Source: Epiperipatus broadwayi
Lineage: Eukaryota; Onychophora; Udeonychophora; Euonychophora; Peripatidae
NCBI GenBank assembly: GCA_028023455.1
Contig: JAQFVV010000056.1
Span: 60,001 to 124,000 of the forward strand
Length of the DNA stretch: 64,000 bases
Direction of reading: 5' to 3'
Numbering within the stretch: the stretch's first letter is position 1; every line of letters begins with the position of its first letter. Shown here one piece after another: positions 12,052 to 24,900 of the stretch. A program made the translations under genes and the position numbers. The notes under the pieces are model-generated. The model saw only the letters and a list, made by a program, of their open reading frames with translations, was not told the DNA's origin and did no database searches.

Positions 12052-13338
12052 ATTATTTTATCGTAATAACTTACAATCAATTTATCTTACAGTAGAGAAT
12101 TAAAAATTGCATATACTGTTAGATTATTTCGATATAAAGGTATAATAATTTCGAAATGAAGACAAATAAAGTACTCACTAGTTTTACCAACTGCTTAATA
12201 CTTTTTTTTTCATTCTTGAATAATTTTCTAGCTAAGTATAGATAGATGCCTATTTACTAATTAATATTAGATCATTAATTGAACTGTTTGTGAACAGCTA
12301 CTCGAAATTTTTAAAAAAATATATCAAATTGTTAAAAAAAAATTCACGTTTGTTTAGCCAAGATTCAATCCAAGTTATATATATGACAAGAAGATTCATA
12401 TTGTTACATCACTAAATCTTTCAATGATTATATAAATATATTAAAAACACAAACAAAATAGCAACACAAATATAAAAAATAAAAATCTAGCAAAAACTTT
12501 TAAAGTCATATATTTATTATTCAGTCACAATAAATAAAATTCAGACATGTTAATTTATATGAAACTGAAAACTAAGCTTATTATAAAATCATGTGGATAC
12601 TTAAGTGTTTAACATACATATATATATACACACACATACCATTTGACTTAAAAACATAAAGAAACCAAGCCATAAATTAAAAGCAGGAGTTATTTGAAAA
12701 AGAAAATTTATCTAACTTAATAAAATTTATGAATGCACTACAGAATGAAAACAAACTGTTCTTTCTCTATACTAAACAATATTTAATTCTTTAAAAAAAA
12801 AAAAAAATCTACCCCCCCCCCCAATAAAAATATAAAAACTACATAAAGTAGAAAAGTACATTTTTAAAGATTCAGAGATTGACCAATTTTAATTACTTAT
12901 TTTAAATTTGATTAATTTTTGGCAATTAACGTTATAAAATATAATATTTCTTAATAATTGTTATTAAAATATCAACTTTCAATTTTATCCATTATTACAT
13001 TTTCACAAACTAGTGTTCATTTTTTTTTGTTATCTACTTTTAAAAGACTACCAACTTTTTAAAAAAGATTTTATATAGATATAAAAAAAAAAAAAAAATC
13101 TTTTTTTAAAACATCACGAGCCTTTTAAATTTATATAAAAAAACATTCTTTGTCAGAAAATAATGAAAAACTACTCCTCCTTTTTCATGTCCAATTTACT
13201 AAAAACAATTTACATAAAATCATCTGAAAAAATAAGACTAAATAATTACATCAAGAAGTAATGAGAATTTGTTTTATTATTATTATAAGTCTCCTTTTTT
13301 AGTTTATATATTCATTTATTTACAAACAATACCTAGTC
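12052..13338. other. AT-rich sequence with homopolymers
   Basis: No genes recognised. It contains an 11-C run at 12812-12822 preceded by a 15-A run, and several further poly-A and poly-T tracts around 13080-13100. Confidence 0.5.
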
Positions 13339-13340
13339 TA

Positions 13341-13714
13341 CAGGGTGGTCCTTTGGACACATCGGAAATTTCATTAACTACATATCGAAAGACAGCAGAT
13401 GAATTTAATGTACGTCATCCAAAGAGAATTCCACTTGACTTTTCTACGGTAGAAAGGTGTACTCAATGATAATCACAGATGAAACACAGTTGATTGAACG
13501 CAAAAAGAGTGAATGTACTAAAATTAAAGGTAATGTGGATTTATTTATATCGAATTCACGTAAATTTTGCAAAGCGCATAAACCTTTGCGTCGCAAAAAA
13601 TGGAAATCATATTGAGTACGTTATTTAATATTCCAACTGAATAAAATGTTAATAAATTTCATTTCGTGAAACACTTATTTTTTGCCTATGTATCCACACT
13701 TAACGGACACCTTG
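13341..13714 (+). mobile_element. Internally deleted mariner-like element (374 bp)
   Basis: It is bounded by imperfect inverted repeats (CAGGGTGGTCCTTTGGACAC on the left; reverse complement of the right end CAAGGTGTCCGTTAAGTG) and by TA on both sides (13339-13340 and 13715-13716), the mariner/Tc1 target. What remains of the transposase is only its two extremes. An N-terminal helix-turn-helix stretch (TADEFNVRHPKRIPLDFSTV, about 13390-13450) resembles the first DNA-binding helix set of IS630/mariner-type proteins. A C-terminal tail reads NGNHIEYVI and then stops at about 13600-13626. The DDE/D catalytic core between them is absent, so this is a deletion derivative that could move only in trans. 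Confidence 0.78.
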
Positions 13715-13716
13715 TA

Positions 13717-15074
13717 TATGACTGAATTCAACATAACATATATAGTTTAGGTTAAACAATAATAAAAAAAAAAAGATTTATTTTAAATTAAATATGCAAT
13801 TAAAGTTATCAAATAAATAAAATAAAAAAGCAAAGTATTATTAATGTATGACTGATCAATTATTTTCTCTAGTTATAATACACATTAACACAATACAATA
13901 ATTACTTTCAATGTAAATATTTGAATATTATATATATATATAACTCAAATTTAATTTATAAATGTTAATTATTTTTTCACAAGCCCTTACTTGCAACAAT
14001 TTCACTAAATACATAAAAATTTCTTAATCCTCAGTATGAACAGCCACATGTAATATAGTATAATTATTAACCATTCTTTATTAGGTTAGAAAGTATTATA
14101 TTTAAATTAACTTTCGATATAGAAATTATATTTTTAATGTTCACGACTATGGTTTCATTTATTAACAAATAGACCTCAAATGAAAATCAACTAGACACAA
14201 AATGCATATATATATTTTCATTTTTTTAAATCAATGCATCCTTCACTTTCCTTTAATGCTATCACAACCTTCTATCCCAGAAGTGAGACCCAACGGGGTG
14301 CAGTTAAAACATCCACTTCATATTTTCAATCGAGTAAGACATACATAGCACATATGATAAATTGAATTCATATGCAATACTTAAAATTAACTTTATTTTA
14401 AAAAAATATATATTTCAAACTTCTATTCCATCACACCTTCCTGCAACATATAACCATGCATACATATATATATATATATTGAAATAACCTTCCCATAATT
14501 CACATCAAAAACCACTCCATCTTTAATATCACAGAAAGGTTTTTTATAACATTCTATATATAAGTTCATGATAAAGTCCATCATTTACTCTTTCACCATT
14601 TTCTACTCATATATTGATTCTATTATTCTAAAAATTACAATAAATATTCAATTTTATATTTCAAATACATGATAACATATATATATATTTTAAATTGATA
14701 AAAAATCAAGTCATATGACCTAATTTTAATAAAGCTCCTATTTACAATTGTTATATATAGAGTAAGTTAAAAACAAACTCTTATGAAGCTTCAAAAATAC
14801 CCTCAACCTCAGACCGCGGTTTCTGCCTTTAGCGTCATCAGTGAGGTGCTAGGGAATATATATATATATATATCTTCTTCAAATATCTGCAACCACTTAT
14901 TTCAAATATAGATGAACATTTATTGTAATTTCTAAAACAAATCTAACTATGTAAATAGGTAAATACAAAAACCAGTACATGCAAATATATATATTAAAAT
15001 CTCATTATTTCTTATATGTAATTATGTATATTATTTACCATAAGCAGCTCATTCCAATAGGAATAATTTCTTAT
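13717..15074. other. AT-rich sequence, nothing recognised
   Basis: No coding features. A short GC-richer patch at about 14800-14850 (CTCAGACCGCGGTTTCTGCC) ends in an (AT)n run, like several other loci in the window. Confidence 0.45.
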
Positions 15075-15936
15075 TGTTTTTAATGTATGCAATTGCACAA
15101 AAATTGACTTAACTTACATTGAAAAATATGGAATAACTTCCATAATTTTAAAAAATCGCATAAAACAAAGCAACAAGATAAAATTACTTTAAAATTTGCA
15201 TTAAAAAAATAAGGAAATAAAGTATGATTAATAAAAAATTTCATATATTTGAGAAAAAAATTGATAAAAAACAAACTTTTTTTTACTTTTTTTATTAACT
15301 ATTTAATTTTATTCAAAACAATATATTTTTCTGTGTAATTTATTTTACATTTTTTCATATATATTTTAATCATTGCTATTTGACAATATGCAGGTACACT
15401 TGTGAACTGATAAGAAATCAGATTTGTCACAAGAGGAAATACAATTAGCACCAACTTCTGTCTCATGCTGTGTTTAATTAATGGTTTTCTGTCAACAATA
15501 TAATCGGTGATTAAACTTTGAGATGATGATTTTATTAATTGTTTATAAAGTTCATGATATCCAGACATAATAACTATTTAGCTCTCTTGAAATTTAAAAG
15601 CTCATTCATCATTCATGTCATTAACAAGAAAATGATTGTCCAATTGATTAGAAAGTTGAAGACTTTCTTGAATCATTTTTTCTGTGAAACAAACAGGTTC
15701 CACTTCTGTTTCATTAGATTTTCCTAAATCTTCTACAATATCTAAATTTATTGCCAAACCTTTTTCCAACAGGAATATAAAATATGTAAAATATAATGTG
15801 TGTATATAAAAGGGGGAAATCCTGATTTTAAGTGAAATATGAACTTCTTTATCGCATAAAAAGATATTAAGAAGAAACATGAATTGCATATCTTCAAAAT
15901 CACATTAAAAAATCTGCACAAAAAGAGATCCAGGTG
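15075..15936 (-). mobile_element. Pogo/Tigger-like DNA transposon copy, deleted
   Basis: The 5' end is at 15936 on the minus strand. CACCTGGATCTCTTTTTGTG followed by a GTGATTTTGAAG block matches the left end of the element at 34150-35110 (CACCTGGGTCTCTTTTTACG), and TA follows at 15937-15938. Internal sequence also matches that element, for example the stretch encoding RKPLxxH near 15480 and the ATATATTTTTCTGTGTAAT-like part. The right end near 15075 has decayed, and I could not find the expected matching TIR. Only C-terminal transposase sequence remains (separate entry). Confidence 0.65.
15299..15889 (-). pseudogene. C-terminal remnant of Tigger-like transposase
   Basis: Two minus-strand frames, 15602-15889 (95 codons) and 15299-15568 (89 codons), give consecutive pieces of one protein separated by a frameshift. 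The order of features fits the tail of pogo/Tigger transposases, which follows the DDE core. A short acidic segment is followed by CFTEKMIQESLQLSNQL, like the FTTKGLAEAF region of Tigger. Then comes a YHELYKQLIKSSSQSLI stretch, like its Y-K-Q-I-Y-x-E-K-K segment. The CENP-B-type DNA-binding domain and the DDE catalytic core are missing. The stated ATGs are internal and not real starts. It is non-functional. Confidence 0.6.
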
Positions 15937-15938
15937 TA

Positions 15939-18794
15939 TTCATAATTTACAATTTTTGAGATTATGCAATAGAGCTTTGATTTTTCATCATAGTGAATAG
16001 CTGTTAAATGAGTGTCATTGTCAAAATCTCTGGTAATGTTGATCACTTTTAGTAATGAAACATTAATAGCAATGCAGTATATTAGACAATTTATAGTCTA
16101 AATAATGTGTACACATATTTACAACAAAGATCTTCTCAACCTTCAAACTTTTTCAGTTTGTGAAAGATTTTGAATATTATTTATAAACACAGTGCAGAAA
16201 TTTTTGTTCCCAATATGTGTGCATAATATTTTATTTTGTAATTTTTTAATATAGTATTTCTGTTAATAGATTGCTATTAATACTGATCAACATGGTCAGG
16301 GATTATGGATATATATGGCAGTTGGAAAGATATTTTTCCCTTACATATAATCCAAAACATACTATAATAGATAGATTATTTCTGATAAAGAGGTTTTTTT
16401 TTTTAAGTTAGAAAATCGTTCATTAAAAATGGTTCACTAGAAGATATTTCAGTGCTGAGATAACTGAACAAAATATTTATATAGGGACATATACCAAGAA
16501 AGTCCTTTGCCAATTAAACTATATTTATAATACTTTTAAAACAGCTTAGAAATTAGCATTAAAAAAGTTATAATTATGACACAGTATTAACAAACTATGA
16601 TTAGTATTTTTTCGAATGAAAATGAAATTTATCTAGAAATAATAACTAATCCAAAATGTATAAGTATGTTTTGTTATTTACTTATATATTTCAATAAACC
16701 CAATGTAATGATAAATAAATTCATCACACTCATTATAATTAGTATTACCGATATATAATTTGAGTTTTTCTTTTAAAAAATTTCTGAAAAACAACAACAA
16801 ATGGCATTTATAAAATATTGCATTAAAACTGAGATTATAAAAGATTTCAGTTTTAGAAATAAAATAAACCTTATCATTTTTCAAATTCATAAACAAAATA
16901 AATCACAATAACAATATTTAACACATGTAAAAAGATGCGAAAATCATATATGCAAGTGTATATATATATAATAGACGGGGGGTGGGCAATTTTAACTAGA
17001 TGATATCTAATGATAATATATTATGTAAAAAAAGAAAAATATTTCTAAAAAAAAAAAAAGATACAAGCTGATAAAAAAATATTTCTAAACATGATAACAT
17101 TAATAAATATGAAATATAATATGAATTGTCACCTTATTAAACTAACAAAACTAGTGCTACATGTATTTTTTGTTTTTCAGATGTTTTACATTGTCTACTT
17201 TTTCATCGACAGTAAAATGTTTATCTCCAAAGAATTGCTTAGGCAGACCCAGAGCAATACTAGATTTATAATGCTCACTTCTCACTTGAATTTTTGAACT
17301 TTTTTTTTTTATAATACTAAAATCTAATTAACATTGTCAAAATGTAGGACTATGGATTTATTTTAAGTTTGTATCCAGTTGATAAGGATTATGTGTCAGA
17401 AATTGAAAGCATATTTCTGTAATTTAGTTACTATTTAATCTTTGACTTCTCAAGACATTTATGTTATCATGATTCATTTCTTTATTTTTTATGTACAGAT
17501 ATACTTACATATTTACAAATAATAGGTGCAAAATGTGTTGAATAACAACATAAATAACAAAAATAACAAGTTATATTATAATATAGAATATTTCAGTGCA
17601 TGACTCTTAAACTGTTCTAATCTATTTTCTATGGGTCATTGAATAATAATGAGTCAAAAATTCACTACATTTGAACTTAATATGTAACTAAAAAAATATT
17701 TTTGTTTTTATAATTAAATTAATATAGTAGACACATTTCATTTTTTTAAAAATAAGTATATCTTAATTGAACATCTAATTTAGATAAAAGAACAGGAAGC
17801 TAACTTTTATGTAAAAAAAAATAGCTTTTATAATATATTATCTTTTTAAAAAATAATTTTAATACATTATTCTTTTAAAATTATAAATTATCAATATATT
17901 TATAGATATAAAGTCAAATATCAACTAAGAATAACAATGTAATAAATGATGAATAGCCATGTCATTCTCAATGCATGCAGAATAAAATCAAAGTTGGCAT
18001 TTACATCACACAAACTAACATTCATCTGAAAATATGTTAAAAGAGTGTGACAACATCTATATTTTTCTTAATCAATCTTGGCTTTATAAAAATGCCTTAG
18101 AAGTTAAACATTAAAAAGTTAACAAATATACAGATATTATTGATATAAATATATATAGTTATTCTTTTGTGTTTATATATAACTGACAAACAAATATATT
18201 AATTTTTAGTTAAGGTTTATATCTAGGCTAGTAATAATAATTACTTTAATAAGTAATTAGTATTACTCATTAATATATTTATGTGAAGAGATTGGTGCCA
18301 ATTATGTGAATGTGAAAAGTTTGACACTTATAAATGAAAATATAACTATATATATATAGAAATAAATGTTTTCCATGAATTGTTATGATAATAAAGAACA
18401 GAAATAAGATTTTATTCATGTAAACAGAGATAACCTTTGACCTTGTTCAAATGTAATACTTTTGTAAATATTAAAGGCATGTATACTAATTCCTTAAACT
18501 CATTAAATAAATAATGAATGCACACAACACATTAGTTATCAAAATAGAAAAATTGTAAAATCTATTTTATAACTATTTTCTAACATTAAAATTATTTTAA
18601 TATGTAAAGTTTAAAATTATGTATAAAATCTATAGCTAACAAATTTAAGGTCATTCTGTCAATGATAATAATAGAATAAACTCAAAATTATCATTTAATT
18701 ATGAAGACTCCTATGCATCTAAAAAATTACTACAATTTTTAGATCAATCTAGGTGAACAGATTCCAGACTTACTCTATATTTACTTGAGTATAA
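15939..18794. other. AT-rich sequence, nothing recognised
   Basis: About 2.9 kb without a recognisable gene or repeat. Open frames of 60-75 codons here are of biased composition (Phe, Ile, Lys, Asn, Tyr) as expected by chance in AT-rich DNA. Confidence 0.5.
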
Positions 18795-19055
18795 GTCCTG
18801 CAACACAGAGCATGCATTAGATGTGCTGTGCCTTTTCACATTCATATCAATCTGCTGATAACTTTGTAATCTTCGAATCTGACCAAAATAACATATACAT
18901 GATCTTGTACATGATATTTTTCACAAGGGTTGCAAAAAAGTAATGTGTACACGGATTGTACATGATATTTTCTCAAAATTTACTAAGTTATCAGCAGATT
19001 GAACATGTATGTAAAAAAACATAGCATGTTTAATACAAGCTCCATGTTGCAGGAT
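18795..19055. repeat. Second type of fold-back palindrome
   Basis: The left arm 18795-18869 (GTCCTGCAACACAGAGCATG ... ATCTGCTGATAACTTTGTAA) and right arm 18980-19055 (TTACTAAGTTATCAGCAGAT ... CATGTTGCAGGAT) are reverse complements, roughly 75-80% identical, with a 110-bp centre. The centre contains a direct repeat of TGTACATGATATTTT (about 18906 and 18958). It shows no sequence relation to the 11.7/49.2-kb palindrome family. Confidence 0.7.
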
Positions 19056-19649
19056 ATGGAACAGAATTATATATGACTTTCACATGAAAAAGTATAAAAT
19101 TTATAACAATAGTAAATGGAGCAGAATTTAAATTTATAAAAATAGTAATTGATATTAAAACAAGTACATTTTAAAAAATATATTGATTTGCCATCCAGAA
19201 AAATATAAACAATTTTCACACTCTAAAATGTATAACAACACTAAAGATATCAACTTCACACACAAAAAAAGCCAATTTTAAAAAGTACATTTTATAAGCC
19301 AAAAATATGTAAAATATGAAATGCCATTACTCTAGTATCAAAATGTTACTTTGAAGATAGACAAAACAATCAGTAAATTATTATTTTTTTAAATATTATT
19401 TACAAAAAACATAAAATATACACATATGCTACTTACCGCCTAATATATAACAGGAAATTTCACATTCAAACAAGAAATTTAACATTTACACTTTTGACCC
19501 AAAATGGAGATCTCAACTAAAAATCCCCCCAATGAAAATATGATTGATCGGTTGAATGGAATTATCCACAAAAATGCTAATAAATGAATTTTTTTTAATA
19601 CAAAATATAAAAAAAAGTCACAAACATAAAGAAATATAAATTACAACAC

Positions 19650-19880
19650 TTTTATTAACTTTTCATCCTGGCAGAAAAATATTTTACATGTTGTTCTGTA
19701 TACAAATGAACATGAGGATCATTTTTTATGCAATCTCTGCAACACATAAATTCAGTGTTACCTTGATGTCCCTTACTGCTGCTTACTTTGTTACCATATA
19801 GACTTTCAATGTTTTGTGTGTGAATCCCAATTGTGGATTCATAAAGTTTATAACTGTGGTTCATGCAAAAATGATTGTAA
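19650..19880 (-). pseudogene. Merlin (ISXO2-like) transposase fragment
   Basis: A minus-strand frame (19655-19864, plus a few codons upstream) reads MNHSYKLYESTIGIHTQNIE. This is very close to the conserved VNHS...F...TGxHTxxIES block of ISXO2/Merlin DDE transposases, which lies near the third catalytic residue. The following residues (SLYGNKVSSSKGH) drift away from the family consensus W-x3-K. Nothing else of the protein is visible nearby and no element ends were found, so this is a small relic. Confidence 0.62.
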
Positions 19881-20803
19881 CTGGCATTAGAAAATTATGA
19901 ATAGAAAATCAAAAGAACAAAACTTAAAATCAAAGGAACTGAGAAGTAAAAATAATGTAGAAATACTTGGATAAAGCAAAAATGCAATTGAAATAAAAGC
20001 TGTTGTCAGAAAGAAATCTGGATAATAACTAAAAATGTTAAAAAATACGAAAAAAAAACATGTTTTGATAAAAAAAAAACATGTTTTTACATGAGATCAG
20101 ATAATATTGCAGGATTTATTTCACTTAAATTTGATGTGACCATCTCTCCTACACTGCAAAACTAATACTCAAAGACCCAAAAATCAAATATTGAAAAGTT
20201 ATCAAATACGTGGTTATTTTTTCCTAAGAAGATAGTTTGATAGTCAAAATTATGAGATAATTTATTATTTAAAAACAATGTGAAAAGTTCAAAAAAGCAG
20301 TGAATTTCTTAGATAATTAAATAAGAAGGTTAAGTAAGAAAACATCTCTATAAAAGAATGCTAGATAGTCAGAGATATTAGATAATTGGTTGAATGAAGG
20401 ATTATGAAAATATAAAAGATTTATTGGTACTATATTTTTTAGACAATATCACCCACTTGATGGCACTTTTTATATTCAAAAACACCTAAAAAACCATTTA
20501 TGTGGCCAAACTTACAGCCTTTAGAACAGTTGTTCATATTAGCCATTGCAAGCCTAGATGTCATTGCATACCAATATTACATCACATTGATGTGCTTTGC
20601 AAAACTATGAAAATGCACATACTTCCCAGATTTCTATCATATCATGTAAGAGTGTATAGAAATCAACTGGTTATAATTCTTGAGATGTACATTCCAACTA
20701 ATGATCTTACACCCTATCTGACATAGTATTACATAGTAATAATTTTAAGATCATTGCCATGATTCCATACCCAACTTGGAACGTTTTGAACAATTGGGAA
20801 AGG

Positions 20804-21316
20804 GTAGAGACAAGCACCAGTTCACAGAATTCACATAAAAACTCACATTTTTATGAGAACACATATGAGACAAATAAAATGGCTGAGGTTGCAGGTTGTT
20901 TTTGAGATCATCAGGTTGGTTTTCTTATACTAGTGCATCTTTTAGACAAAGCTTCAGATCAACAAAACCATCATTCCCCCATCCTGCACATTACAGCACT
21001 ACACACTGACATATCCCATATCCCCCTCCCTGATCCTTCCATATTTCACAAGATTTTGTATAAGAGTAGAGACAAGCACCAGATCACAGAACTCACATGA
21101 AAACTCACATTTGCATGAGAACACATATGAGACAAATAAAATGGCTGTTGTAGTTTGTTTTGGAAATCATCAGTTTGGTTCTTTTAGACTACTGCATCTT
21201 TTGAATGAAGCTTTGAATCAACAAAACCATCATTCCCCCATCCTGCACATTACAGTGCTATGCACTGACATATCCCCCCTCCCTGACTCTTCCATATTTC
21301 ACAAGATTTTGTTTAA
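20804..21316 (+). repeat. Tandem duplication, 262-bp period
   Basis: GTAGAGACAAGCACCAG starts at 20804 and again at 21066. The two units are about 90% identical, sharing GAGAACACATATGAGACAAA, AACAAAACCATCATTCCCCC and CCATATTTCACAAGATTTTG in order. The 116-codon frame at 21111-21461 lies across the second unit and is not supported by any family resemblance. Confidence 0.88.
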
Positions 21317-21423
21317 AGTCAATGCATTTGGTATGATTGGCTATACCATCAGAGTTCCCTCTCCCTGCACATTGATGGACTTGCCAATGCCATGTTTCAC
21401 AAGTTGTTGTCCAAAAGTATTTG

Positions 21424-21850
21424 TTTGTTTTCAATCAAAAATAAGTACAGTAATTAATTGACCCATGAATTTTTTGGGGATTAATCTCAAAATAAGACGT
21501 GAAATCAGGCATTAAAAACAAAAAAAGTCAGACATGGTAATGTTATGAAAATAAAAGTGTATTTTTAAAAGCCAAAACAAAAAAACAACTTGTTCATTTC
21601 CAATAAAAAATAAGTAGATCAATTAATTTACACTTTGTTTTCAATCAAAAAGAAGTACAACAATTAATTTATACATATTTTTTTAAATCTCAAAATAATA
21701 CCTGAAATCGGACAATAAAGACAAAAAAGTCCAGCATGGTAACATTATTAAAATAAAAGCATGTTTTTAAAATAAAAATAAAAAAGGAACTTGTTTGTTA
21801 CCAATAAAAAATAAGTAGATAAATTAATTTAGACTTACTTTTTTTTTTTT
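21424..21850 (+). repeat. Tandem repeat, period about 200-210 bp
   Basis: A unit containing TTTGTTTTCAATCAAAAA, ATCTCAAAATAA, GTC(C)AG(A)CATGGTAA and AAAATAAAAG starts at 21424 and 21634. A partial further copy carries CAATAAAAAATAAGTAG at 21802, 201 bp after the same motif at 21601. Copies are diverged by about 15%. Confidence 0.7.
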
Positions 21851-21965
21851 TTTTGATATAAATATAATACCAGAAAAATCAGATAATAAAGAAAGGCCGG
21901 CCAAGTTATGTATTTTAAACTGTATATAATGCCATCAAGTGGCCTGGTATGGTATAAAATACAAT

Positions 21966-24900
21966 ACTGATTTATTTAATATAATAAATAAAAAATACTA
22001 TAAGAATATTAGTTTCTTTATTATTAATATTGCTTGAAAATATTTATAAGCTCTTGCTCTTTTTTCAGATTTTGCTACATAAAAAAATTGTTTTCATTCT
22101 TAAATTATGTATTTTAAATTTTATTACTGAAGATTTAATTTGTTGGGTTACCTGACAATGCAATATTTGTCACACTCTTATTTCCAGTAGAATCTCAATT
22201 TTCATTTTCAATTAAATGAAAATAATTCTATGAAATTCCTTAATGAACATAATGAGTTGCTAAGAAGATGGATCAAATTTCTCAACAATAATAATAATTT
22301 AACAATAAACATTACTTTAATAAAATGTTTACTTCTATATTTCTTTTCTAAACAATTTCTTTTTATACAATATCAAATAAGTTCTAGCTGTCTAAACATA
22401 TAACAATTTATCAAAATTTTAAAACAGTACTGCATTATATTTTTTGTAATACGTCTAAATTGGCTAATAAATCATTCACTGAATAATTGTTTAACTTACT
22501 ATTTATAATTTGTTTTCACAATTGACAATGTATAATATTAGATTTCCATTGGAGATAATAGCTAAATGTTACTGATAAGCTGAACACCCAACATGTTAGA
22601 TTTATACTTAATAAGCTAAAATCTATTTATAGGTGTAAAGTCATTTTCTCCATCAAATTAAAATTATAAGAACTATTTTCACTTTGAAAACTTTATAAAA
22701 ATGAAATAAAAATATACAGATGAATATACCAGTATGTGATAAAGCAAAAGTTAATATAATTGATAACATTATGCATGTATTCAAATATGAAAGTTGCTTA
22801 ACACTCCCACTACCCTGTGTAATTTTTTATGAGATCTTTATATAATTAGCAATAATAGGAATGTGATACAAATATATATATATATTTTTAATTTATATCA
22901 GATTTTTTAACAAATGACTTAATGAAGAACTTCCGTCTAATATGACTGTATTATTTAAAAAATAATAATAATTATAAATGCAAATTGATTTTTTTTATAT
23001 TTAATAAGGATTTGTAATAATAAGAATTAAATTTGTGAAATACAAATTTAAATACAACGTTGGGAAAAGTGATTTATTAGAGAAAAAAATTATTTTATGG
23101 CTTTTAATAATAGTCTTAGAAAAAAAAAATAATAATAAAGATTTAAAAGACAACAACCACTATTTTAACTGAAATAACATAAGCTCAAAAGAGAAAATGT
23201 AACAAAATCAAAATGATAGTTTTTTATTCTCTATTCTTATCATAGAAATACTGCCACATACTTAGATAAATAAAGTTTCTGGTAATCCTCATATTATGGC
23301 AGATCAATGTAACTTTCAAGAGGATTTAGATGCTTATGGTATTAATATATCAAATAATTTCTATAAATATAAATGAAACTTTTAATTCATATATATATAT
23401 ATTGAAAGAGTAAGATTTGCTTTACAAATCTTTATTTCACCTTTTTTCACTTCTTTCCTACCCTCATACCCTAGTTTAAACCCCAATTTATCATAGTGTG
23501 TCTGTACTGCCGCTTATATGTCAAAAACTCGCCTAAATTAAATCACGAGTATAAATACTTGTGATATATATAATTTCAAAAACCCTAACATTAGTAATTT
23601 ATAAATTGCGAGTATGTGCATGTATACATATTCATTTTAAAAAGTAGGTCATATAAATAAATTTACACACAGACTGCGATAATATATTTTAAAACTTAAA
23701 TAAAAATAATATTTCCGTTATTTCAAGTCAGTTTGTTTAAATCTATTTATTTTAAAAATATTAGACTCCTAATATTGGTTTTCATTTAGTAAAATTATAT
23801 TTAACCATAAATAGATTTAAACATTTAGAATTAAAGAGTAAATAATTTTGTTGTTTTTAGATTTATAAAAATCACACAATATATTTTATGTAAAAAGTAA
23901 ATGACAGTTGGGAAGAGAACAATAGGCTTAATTAGTTAAATTTTGTAAAATTCTTTAATTAGTGGCTTAAATATTTTGCCATCAGACAAACAGCAGATGT
24001 CCACTCAAGTATTTTTAAATTAAAATATTGTTAAAACAAAATTAAAAGTTCTAATCCGAATATCTTCAAAGTAAAATTAATTATTAAACCTTGTTTTCAG
24101 ATATTCGGATAGAATAAGTTGGCAGCTTTTATCTAAGTGACCACCGGCAGGGTAGTTATATAGTAAGCTCAGTTGGTATATATAGGGCCAATTTTATTAA
24201 TTGCTATTGTTGTTGTTGTGCTATGTTTAGACCATGCTTGTGCTCTTCTAAATAGAGATGTTATTTAAAGATACTGAGTTCAATTAGCAGCTGAATATAC
24301 TATTTAGAGAGTTTAATACAGATAAATTCGTGAAATACCAGCCTTTACCTAGTGAATGCATAATATTTGAGTAAAACCAGTGATAAGGCTCTCTTCCTGC
24401 TTGGGAAAATGGTCATTCCTACATTATCAGACCATCAAATGATCCATACTTATTCTAAACTGCCACTGCTGTTGAACATGTGTTGGATTTAATCATGAAC
24501 CAATAAGCTGCCACATCAAGAACATGCTGCCTAACTTCTATTAAAGCTTCAAATTAAAACCGAAGAAGACCAAAATGTGCATGAACTGCCCAACTGATAT
24601 GAGGTAACATCAATTAACCCAAGAGCTCTTGTGTTGTCTATTTCCCAATAATGCTAGATAAATTTAAATGGATTTTTTATTATAAAACTGCCTCTTTTTG
24701 TAAAATATTTTGTAATATAACTTGTGTGTTTTTCTCTTTAACCTTGGGTTGATATTTTCTATTTTATATATTTGCTAATTTATTTTATCTTTTATTATAG
24801 TAGTGTGCTTAGATAGTCATCGAATGAGCAAATTATTTCTTTCACTTTTATCAATGTGCTGCCACATTATTGTGGATAAATTATATAACTGACCCATTAG

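Larger units (their letters stand above)
20427..21965 (+). mobile_element. Probable TIR element made of tandem duplications
   Basis: The sequence CCACTTGATGGCA at 20454-20466 recurs inverted as TGCCATCAAGTGG at 21931-21943. Pairing extends on both sides (GGTACTATATTTTTTAGACA against the reverse complement of GGTATGGTATAAAATACAAT), giving imperfect inverted ends of about 50 bp around 1.5 kb. The interior is largely two tandem duplications (separate entries). The frames at 20502-20726 and 21111-21461 match no family known to me. No target-site duplication was identified, so the boundaries and class are uncertain. Confidence 0.5.

Noticed and set aside
21111-21461. 116-codon plus-strand frame
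   Set aside because: It starts inside one unit of a 262-bp tandem duplication and the first unit does not keep the frame. No family resemblance.
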